Assembly: GCA_023701125.1 (NCBI GenBank)
Contig: JAMPXO010000004.1
Location: forward strand, 27,399 to 91,398
Direction: 5' to 3'
Origin: Vicinamibacteria bacterium
Lineage (GTDB): Bacteria; Acidobacteriota; Vicinamibacteria; Fen-336
DNA length: 64,000 bases
Shown here in pieces: positions 58,236-64,000 of this stretch. A program made the position numbers and the translations under genes. Numbering within the stretch: the stretch's first letter is position 1; every line of letters begins with the position of its first letter. Under the pieces are notes generated by a model that was given only the letters and a program-made list of their open reading frames with translations, had not been told where the DNA came from and searched no databases.

Positions 58236-59344
58236 GCCGCGAGCGCCTCGCGGTAGATCTCGAGGTAGCGCTCGGCCACGCCGGGCAGCCGGAACTGGGA
58301 GGCGATCCGCTGCTGGCTGGCGGGCCGCGCCCGCCGCGGTGCCGCCAGGAACGCGAGCACCGCCGCGGCGAAGGCGTCGGGATCCTGCTTCGGCACCACG
58401 CCCACGTCGTCGCCGAACAGCGCGCCCAGCTCGACGCCGCCGGGGTTGTCGGTGGAGACGACCGGGGTGCCCGAGGCCAGCGCCTCGAGGGCGACGGTCG
58501 GCGTCGCCTCCAGCGTGGAGCTCAGCACGAACAGGTCCGCGGCCGCCTGCAGCGCCGCCACCTGCTCGTTGGGGACGAGGCCGAGCAGTCGCGCCGAGTT
58601 GCCGAGGCCGAGGGCGCGGGCCTGGGCCTGGAGCGGCTCGGCGCACTCGCCGGTGCCGGCGATCAGCAGCACCGCCTCCGGGCGCTGCTGCCGGATGCGG
58701 GCGAAGGCGTCGAGCAACGTCTTCTGGTCGGCCAGCGGGTGCAGCCGCTTGACGTTGAGCAGCAGCGGTGTCGCGGGCGACAGGCCCAGCCGCGCGCGCT
58801 CGGCCGCACGGACGTCGTCGCCGCGGACGCAGAAGGCGTCGGCGACCGGCGGGTAGACGACACTGGCCGCGGGCAGCGGCACGTTCAGCTCGAGGGCGCG
58901 GGCGTGCAGCGCCTGCGAGTAGAACGCGACGTGGCGGGCTTCACGGTTCAAGCGGCGGAAGGTCTCGTCCTGGCCGTCGTGGTGCCAGATCTCGGTGCCG
59001 TAGTGGGTGACGACGTACGGCTTGCGACGGGCCGTGCACAACCGCGCGGCGACCTGGTTCATCCACGTGTTGGAGTGGACGTGGACGACGTCGACGCCCT
59101 TCAAGAGCGCCTCCGTCTTCCACCACGTCTCGGCCGCTTCCAGCGCCTGCGGCACCCGCGTCGCGCGCAGCCGCGCCCCGCGCCGGCGCACGTGGGCGAC
59201 CTCGTCGCTGTCCGGCCCGTCGCCGAAGGTCAGGAAGCGCACGCCGTGGCCGCGCTCGCGCAGCGCCTGGCCGAGCAGGTGCGGCAGCAGCGCGTTGGCC
59301 GCCTGGTGCGGCGGCAGGTGCGGCGTCACCATCAGGACGTTCAC
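58232..59344 (-). CDS. Glycosyltransferase family 4
   Basis: 370 residues. NVLMVTPHLPPHQAANALLP, VVTHYGTEIWHHDGQDETF, LLLNVKRLHPLADQKTLLDA, VLLIAGTGECAEPLQAQ and LEATPTVALEALASGTPVVS (E-x7-E). GTG start overlaps the deacetylase stop by 4 bases. Confidence 0.92.
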   Translation of the reverse strand: MNVLMVTPHLPPHQAANALLPHLLGQALRERGHGVRFLTFGDGPDSDEVAHVRRRGARLRATRVPQALEAAETWWKTEALLKGVDVVHVHSNTWMNQVAARLCTARRKPYVVTHYGTEIWHHDGQDETFRRLNREARHVAFYSQALHARALELNVPLPAASVVYPPVADAFCVRGDDVRAAERARLGLSPATPLLLNVKRLHPLADQKTLLDAFARIRQQRPEAVLLIAGTGECAEPLQAQARALGLGNSARLLGLVPNEQVAALQAAADLFVLSSTLEATPTVALEALASGTPVVSTDNPGGVELGALFGDDVGVVPKQDPDAFAAAVLAFLAAPRRARPASQQRIASQFRLPGVAERYLEIYREALAA

Positions 59345-60411
59345 GACGCGCGGGCCTCGACCATCGGGTTCCGCCGCCGGGGTGAACCCGGCGCCGGTCC
59401 CATGGGGGCTACGTCGCGAAACGGCCGCTCCTCCGCCCCCAAACCCCCCGTCGGGTGGGCCGCCGTCCACGCCGCCGCGTACTCGGCGTAGGTCTGCCCG
59501 CGAGCGCCGAGCGTCCCGGTCGCGTGCGCGAACAACTTCTCGAGCGCTTCGAAGAAGCGATCGACCGCGGCTTCGTCCTTGTTGTACGGACTGCCGCCGG
59601 GCAGCAGCTCGCTGGAGTGGAACAGCAGGTTGAGCGGCAGCCCGCGCGCGACGAGCGAGGTGGCGAGGGCGACCGTGTCGGCGAGGCCGGTGTACGACGG
59701 CCGCAGCCAGCGCGGGCGCAGGCCGAGGCGCTTGAAGTAGCCGCGCCACGGGATCGGCCGCAGCGAGGCGTAGGCGGCTTCCAGCGCCTTGGGCAGGCCC
59801 GGCGTCGTGTCCGCGCTGACCGGGATCTCCAGCAGCCGCGCCGCCCCCGGCCGCCGCACGTCGGCGTAGTCGAGCCGATAGGGCACGAGTGGTGCGCCCG
59901 CGAACACGGCGCCGCCCTTGCGCCGCTCGTTGTAGAGCGGGTCGACGCTGGAATCGACGACGTAGCCGAGCGCCTCCAGGATCGGCACCGTCTTCTCGTC
60001 GAAGCCGTGGCGGCCGGCGCGGTAGCTCACCGGGCGCACGCCGACGTTCGTCTCGATCGCCTGCGTCAGCTCGGTCAACTGCCGCTCCAGCAACTCGCGC
60101 GGGAGTTGGTGCGGGTAGGTGCCGGTCGCGCGGTCCTCGGGCCGGAACGGCGGCGACGACCACGGGTGCAGGTGGGTGCCGATCTCGCAGCGGCCGCCCT
60201 GCGCCAGCTCGCGCAGGATCGAAGCACTCGACGGCCGGGTCGCCATCTCCCACGTGACGAGGTACGACGGCCGCATGCCGAAGCGGTCGCACAGCGCCTG
60301 CAGCCGCGGCAACCGCTCCGCGTTGCGCACCGTGAGCGCCGTGCGGCCCTCCAGCGTCCACTGGTCGTCGGCCTCGGTGTCGACGCCGATCAGGAAGGTG
60401 GGGGCGGTCAT
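59341..60411 (-). CDS. Polysaccharide deacetylase with a repeat-derived C-terminal tail
   Basis: 356 residues of the NodB-like polysaccharide deacetylase family: FLIGVDTEADD (catalytic Asp11 region), GGRCEIGTHLHPW (zinc His80, His82) and VSYRAGRHGFDEKTV. Probably removes N-acetyl groups from a surface polysaccharide. Residues about 321-349 are encoded by repeat copy D and look like low-complexity Gly/Pro/Arg sequence after the folded domain (AAWTAAHPT). ATG overlaps the GNAT gene stop by 4 bases. Confidence 0.88.
   Translation of the reverse strand: MTAPTFLIGVDTEADDQWTLEGRTALTVRNAERLPRLQALCDRFGMRPSYLVTWEMATRPSSASILRELAQGGRCEIGTHLHPWSSPPFRPEDRATGTYPHQLPRELLERQLTELTQAIETNVGVRPVSYRAGRHGFDEKTVPILEALGYVVDSSVDPLYNERRKGGAVFAGAPLVPYRLDYADVRRPGAARLLEIPVSADTTPGLPKALEAAYASLRPIPWRGYFKRLGLRPRWLRPSYTGLADTVALATSLVARGLPLNLLFHSSELLPGGSPYNKDEAAVDRFFEALEKLFAHATGTLGARGQTYAEYAAAWTAAHPTGGLGAEERPFRDVAPMGPAPGSPRRRNPMVEARAS
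59366..59450 (+). repeat. Dispersed two-hairpin repeat, copy D (at the deacetylase C-terminus)
   Basis: Begins GGGTTCCGCC. Hairpin 1 pairs 59371-59381 with 59387-59397 (10 of 11 bp, loop GTGAA). Hairpin 2 uses TGGGGGC (59403-59409) and GCCCCCA (59435-59441). It lies antisense to the deacetylase gene, just before its stop and the start of the next glycosyltransferase. Confidence 0.8.
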
Positions 60412-61472
60412 CGGTCGAGGTCGCCGTCGCCCAGCACGAGCTGCCAGCGGCCGAGATCGTCGAAGGCGCCGTGCGGGTCCGCGGTCCACTTGATGCAGAA
60501 CTGCACCGACGAGGCGCCAGGGAAGAAGCCGAAGCGGCGCAGGTCCTGCTGCAGCGCCCGATTCATCGTCCAGGCCTGGGCGCGAGCGACGTCCTGGTCG
60601 CGGAAGCGGTCGAGCACGGCGCGCAACAGGGCGGTCTTCGCGTCGTGGTCGTTCGCGTCGGCGAACAGGTCGATCACGAAGCCGATCTTCAGGCCCTTGT
60701 GCTCGCCGATCCGGGTCACCGCGAAGCCGCGCAGCGCCCCGCCGTGGCGGGCCTCCAGGATGTCGTACCTCCGGTGCGGGCACTGCAGGTACTTCCAGGT
60801 CAGGTACGCGCTGCGCTTGGCCACGCACAGCCCGAAGCTGGCCCGCGCCCGCTCCCACAGCGCGTCGTACTCGGTCGAGAACGCGGTGACCGGCTGCACG
60901 CTCCAGCCGGCCGGAATTTCTGGACCACTACCGAATTTGAGCCACAAACCGAGGGCCAGGAATGGGGCGCCGAGCGGACCGAGGACTTTACCGAGCCGTT
61001 TTCTGGAAATATCCATCGGACTGACGACCTTCTGGAAGAAGGGCACCGGTCCGACATCCTTGAAGATCTTGCAGAAGAGCGGGTACGACGAGGGGGTCAG
61101 GCCCAGCGCGAAGGCCGCGCCGATGTGCTCGGCCCAGGTCTCCGAGAGCAGGATGCCGAGGCCCCGGCCCTGGGCGTCCTTGCGCACGAAGTAGTCCATG
61201 CCCGCCGAGCCGTGGACCTCGCGGTCGCCCCACCACATCTCGAACGGCATGGTGGCCATCTGGCCGATCAGCCGCTCCCCGTCGCGGGCCATCCAGATCA
61301 CCGGCCCGGAGTCGCGGGTCAGCGGGTTGTCGAGGTACTGCCAGCGCCAGCGCACGCGGCTCGCCTCGGCATTCTTCTCCCCGAACACGTCGGCGTAGAG
61401 CCGGAACAGCTCGTCGTCGTGCTCGGGCCGCCTCTTCTCGACGAGGATCCCGTCCTGTACCGCTCCAGTCAT
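60408..61472 (-). CDS. GNAT family N-acyltransferase
   Basis: 354 residues. The acetyl-CoA loop is in DYFVRKDAQGRGLGILLSET (QGRGLG), and VRWRWQYLDNPLTRDSGPVI is a family-typical N-terminal segment; a second GNAT-like half may follow. It is the first gene of the fifteen-gene operon and could acylate a sugar. A short patch (about 60905-61030) is less GC-rich and uses rarer codons than the rest of the window. Confidence 0.8.
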   Translation of the reverse strand: MTGAVQDGILVEKRRPEHDDELFRLYADVFGEKNAEASRVRWRWQYLDNPLTRDSGPVIWMARDGERLIGQMATMPFEMWWGDREVHGSAGMDYFVRKDAQGRGLGILLSETWAEHIGAAFALGLTPSSYPLFCKIFKDVGPVPFFQKVVSPMDISRKRLGKVLGPLGAPFLALGLWLKFGSGPEIPAGWSVQPVTAFSTEYDALWERARASFGLCVAKRSAYLTWKYLQCPHRRYDILEARHGGALRGFAVTRIGEHKGLKIGFVIDLFADANDHDAKTALLRAVLDRFRDQDVARAQAWTMNRALQQDLRRFGFFPGASSVQFCIKWTADPHGAFDDLGRWQLVLGDGDLDR

Positions 61473-61547
61473 CGCGAATCGTGAAGTTTACTGCGGCCTC
61501 CTGAATCGCGCGAAGCGCGAGGTCGCACCCCGGACCGGCACTCCGCC
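61473..61547. promoter_or_regulatory. Divergent spacer, probable promoter region of the polysaccharide operon
   Basis: 75 bases between the GNAT gene (minus) and the sulfatase-like gene (plus). On the minus strand TAAACT could act as a -10 before the GNAT start, but no -35 at good spacing is clear. A small inverted repeat CGCG/CGCG is present near 61508. Confidence 0.25.
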
Positions 61548-63632
61548 TTGCGCGGCGTCGCCGCGCCGGGCTACGGTGGGCCGTTGCCTGACCCCGTTCA
61601 ACCACCCGCGGATCGCCCCGCTGAGGGCACTGGAACCTCGCTCACGGGGCGGGTCGCCGCTGCGCTCGTGATCGCTGCGCTCGCGTTGCCGGCGCCATTC
61701 GCGGGCACGGGCGCCGAGGCCGGGATCGTCTCGCCGGCCTTCCTCGCAACCCACTTCGTGGTCGTCTTCACCGTGCATCTCGGGATTGCGCTCGCGGCGA
61801 GCAGCCAGCACAGGAGCACCTGCGCGCTCATGGCCGCGCCGTGGGTGGCCGCCGTTCCGTTCCTGCACCGGTACGGCGGCATGCCAGGTCTTGCGCTCGG
61901 GACGCTTGGGCTCCTCGTCACGGCGAAGTTGGTCCGCGACAGTGCCCCGCCCTCCCCCGTCGTTGCGGGCGTCGCGGGGGAATGGCTCGGCGTCGCACTC
62001 GCCCGCTTCCGGGAGCAGGGGTTCCAGGGACTCGCGACGCACGCATCGAGCCTGCTCGTGCTGAGCGCCTGGACTCTCGGCGCCGTCGTCCTGATTCTCG
62101 GCACGCGGCGCGGACGACCGTCCCGCGGCCTCGCGATCGCTGTGTCCGGGCTGGTCGTCGCGGTCACCACGGTCGCCGTGGGGAGCTGGCCGGCCTTGCC
62201 CTGGGGCGGGCCGCTGCAGCCGGGCCGCGGCCGCCACCCCAGCGCCGTGCTGATCGTCCTGGACACGGTCCGCGCGGATGCCCTGCGCGCCTATGGCTCT
62301 CCCGTCGACACCATGCCCCGGCTAGAGGAGTTTGGCCACCGCCACATGATGCGCGTCGAGCGCGCCACGGCCGCCGGCTCCTGGACGCTGCCCACGCACG
62401 GCTCGCTGCTGACGGGCTTGCAGCCGCCCGACCATGGTCTGCACAACGCATCCGCCGACGAGAAGCTGGGGACGCTCGGGCTGAGCAGTGTCTTCCCCCG
62501 CCTTCGCGGAGGCCAGGCGACGGTGGCCTCACGGCTGCGCGACCTGGGCTACGCGACCGCAGCGGTGATCGCCAACCGCCACGCCCTCGATGGGCGGGTC
62601 GGCCTCGACAAGGGCTTCCAGTTCCACCGCGCCGTCGCTTCGTCCGACTACAGCGCACAGAGTGTGATTCCCTGGTCGCTGGTCTCGAGATGGGACGAGC
62701 CGCTGTGGTGGCTGGACCGCCTGTCCCCGCACCCGGCTCGTTCCTACTTCGCGCGCGGCGTTTCCCATCGCCGCGCGCCGATGGTGGTCTCGGACGTCGA
62801 AGCGGTCCTCGATCGTGTCGCGGACGGGCCGTTCTTCCTCGTCGTCAACTTCTTCGACGCCCACGACCCTTACGCACCGCCAGCGAGCGCGCCGTGGCCG
62901 CCGGCAAGAGCCGAGGCGCAGGCGAGGGAAGCGGTCGCCCTGGCAGCCGCACGGGCCGGCCTCGCCCCGCTGCCTGTCGACATTGGTGTCACCCGTCGCG
63001 CCCGCTACGACACCGCGCTGCACGAACTCGATCTCGCCCTGAGCCGTCTCCTCGAGAGGCTGACGACGATGCCGCAGTGGTCCGAGATGACGCTGGTCGT
63101 CACCTCGGATCACGGCGAGGCATTCGGCGAGCACGGCTGGGCCAGGCACGGGGGCACCCTCTACGAGGAGCTCCTACATGTCCCCCTTTGGGTGCGCGTT
63201 CCCGGACGGACGGTGCCCGGCTCGGTCGACGCCAGCCCTTGGGAATCGATCGACGTTGCGGCGACGATCCTGAACAGGGCCGGCCTTGCGCCGCCGGCGG
63301 GGGGCGGCACGCCGTTTGCGCGGGGCGATCAAGTGGCGCTGGGCTTCGAGTACATGCCGCCCGAGGCGGAAACCGTACCCTGGCTGCGGCGCGAGTTGCG
63401 CTCGATCCGCCGCGGGAACGACAAGCTGATCCAGGAATACCCGTCCGGGCGCGTCGAGCTGTACGACCTCGTGGCCGACCCGGGCGAGCGCGTCGACCTG
63501 GCGCGCCGCAAGCCAGAGGTCGTTCGCGAGCTGCTGGCCCTGCTCGGGCCACGCAAGGCATCGACGCGCACCGTCGCGCCGCTCGACCTCGCCTGGCGCG
63601 AGCGGCTTCGGGCGCTCGGCTACGTGCGCTGA
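61548..63632 (+). CDS. Membrane-bound sulfatase / phosphotransferase-fold protein
   Basis: 694 residues. The first 220 residues include several transmembrane helices (VAAALVIAALALPAPFAG, FVVVFTVHLGIALAASS, LVLSAWTLGAVVLILG). The alkaline-phosphatase-type domain starts at AVLIVLDTVRADALRAYG, with SWTLPTHGSLLTGLQPPDHG, FDAHDPYAPP and VVTSDHGEAFGEHGWARHGG. The CxPSR sulfatase site is replaced by TLPTH, putting Thr at the nucleophile place, as in phosphoglycerol/phosphoethanolamine transferases. TTG start is uncertain. It is convergent with the flippase (13-base overlap at the ends). Confidence 0.8.
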   Translation: MRGVAAPGYGGPLPDPVQPPADRPAEGTGTSLTGRVAAALVIAALALPAPFAGTGAEAGIVSPAFLATHFVVVFTVHLGIALAASSQHRSTCALMAAPWVAAVPFLHRYGGMPGLALGTLGLLVTAKLVRDSAPPSPVVAGVAGEWLGVALARFREQGFQGLATHASSLLVLSAWTLGAVVLILGTRRGRPSRGLAIAVSGLVVAVTTVAVGSWPALPWGGPLQPGRGRHPSAVLIVLDTVRADALRAYGSPVDTMPRLEEFGHRHMMRVERATAAGSWTLPTHGSLLTGLQPPDHGLHNASADEKLGTLGLSSVFPRLRGGQATVASRLRDLGYATAAVIANRHALDGRVGLDKGFQFHRAVASSDYSAQSVIPWSLVSRWDEPLWWLDRLSPHPARSYFARGVSHRRAPMVVSDVEAVLDRVADGPFFLVVNFFDAHDPYAPPASAPWPPARAEAQAREAVALAAARAGLAPLPVDIGVTRRARYDTALHELDLALSRLLERLTTMPQWSEMTLVVTSDHGEAFGEHGWARHGGTLYEELLHVPLWVRVPGRTVPGSVDASPWESIDVAATILNRAGLAPPAGGGTPFARGDQVALGFEYMPPEAETVPWLRRELRSIRRGNDKLIQEYPSGRVELYDLVADPGERVDLARRKPEVVRELLALLGPRKASTRTVAPLDLAWRERLRALGYVR

Positions 63633-64000
63633 GCGGGCCGCAGCGCGAGCGCGCCGAGGCCGAGGCCGGAGAGCAGGCCGACTCCCTTCCAGACGAGCCC
63701 TGGCAAGAGCGCGGCTGGCGCGGCCCACCCGACCCCGAGGACTCCGCCGGCGATGGCGACCAGGCGGCCGAGGCGGCCCCACTCGAACGGGACCGGCCAC
63801 AGGCGCTGCGAGAGGAAGATGCCGAAGCCGGCCATCGCGGCGTACGAGGCGACCGTCGCCCAGGCCGCGCCCAGCGGCCCGAAGCGCGGGATCAGCAGCA
63901 GGTTGGCGCCGATGTTGACCGCCGCCGAGACCGCGGTGACGAGCGGGTAGTAGCGCGCGCTCCTGGTGATCCCGATGCCGACCGAGCCGAGCAGGAAGGC
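63620..64000 (-). CDS. Polysaccharide flippase (MATE/Wzx-like), C-terminal part
   Basis: Partial at the right edge; the last 126 codons are seen. The peptide has several transmembrane helices (ARYYPLVTAVSAAVNIGANL, IPRFGPLGAAWATVASYAAM, VAIAGGVLGVGWAAPAALL) and the pattern IPRFGPLGAAWATVASY, typical of the C-terminal part of Wzx/RfbX-type O-unit flippases. Fits a role in exporting the lipid-linked unit made by the operon to its left, though the two are separated by the sulfatase-like gene. Confidence 0.75.
   Translation of the reverse strand, partial: AFLLGSVGIGITRSARYYPLVTAVSAAVNIGANLLLIPRFGPLGAAWATVASYAAMAGFGIFLSQRLWPVPFEWGRLGRLVAIAGGVLGVGWAAPAALLPGLVWKGVGLLSGLGLGALALRPAQRT

Noticed and set aside
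61548..63632. Classical FGly sulfatase
   Set aside because: No CxPSR or SxPSR site; Thr occupies the nucleophile position, so only the fold is claimed.

Overview
High-GC (clearly above 65% by eye), gene-dense DNA from a diderm (Gram-negative) bacterium. LpxC, a TamB/Omp85 pair, outer-membrane barrels, lipoproteins and a large glycosyltransferase operon all point to an LPS-bearing outer membrane. GTG and TTG starts and 4-base stop/start overlaps are common. The gene content would suit Acidobacteriota or a related deep diderm lineage, but the window holds no rRNA or other decisive marker, so that placement is a guess. No tRNA, rRNA, CRISPR array or insertion sequence was recognised.

Layout. 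1-810: end of gyrA and a small lipoprotein gene closed by a terminator. 879-7075 (minus): TPR protein, glmU, glmS and pcrA. 7208-9458 (plus): a kynureninase-like PLP enzyme and lpxC. 9493-11998 (minus): a secreted zinc phospholipase/nuclease-fold protein, an ECF sigma factor, a STAS protein, an unknown 102-residue protein and a DUF1573 protein. 12052-16702 (minus): rplU, rpmA, obg, nadD, rsfS, a sigma-54 activator, a DksA-type protein and comF. 16823-20877 (minus): a TPR protein, a lipoprotein and a large metallopeptidase/beta-propeller/barrel fusion. 21171-31725 (plus): the widely conserved dprA-topA-trmFO-xer-hslV-hslU series, split by an ECF sigma/anti-sigma module. 31722-38163 (plus): an FN3 lipoprotein, a FAH-family enzyme, transaldolase, an FmdB zinc ribbon and the three parts of an acyl-CoA carboxylase. 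38181-45446 (plus): tamB, a TamA/BamA-type Omp85 protein and a SurA-N chaperone, an outer-membrane biogenesis set. 45600-61472 (minus): fifteen overlapping genes for a surface polysaccharide (glycosyltransferases, methyltransferases, a deacetylase, a GNAT enzyme and a membrane glycosyltransferase-like protein). 61548-63632 (plus): a membrane sulfatase/phosphotransferase-fold protein. 63620-64000 (minus): the C-terminal end of a polysaccharide flippase.

The most unusual feature is a dispersed element of about 85 bases, present as five good copies (3099, a tandem pair at 45425-45592, 56692 and 59366) and perhaps two worn ones (9461 and 16789). Each good copy folds into two consecutive hairpins whose arms change together between copies. 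Three copies lie in frame inside protein-coding genes: the PcrA N-terminus, the inter-domain linker of a glycosyltransferase, and the C-terminus of a polysaccharide deacetylase. The element is open in the reading frames used, so it behaves like a protein-tolerated palindromic repeat.
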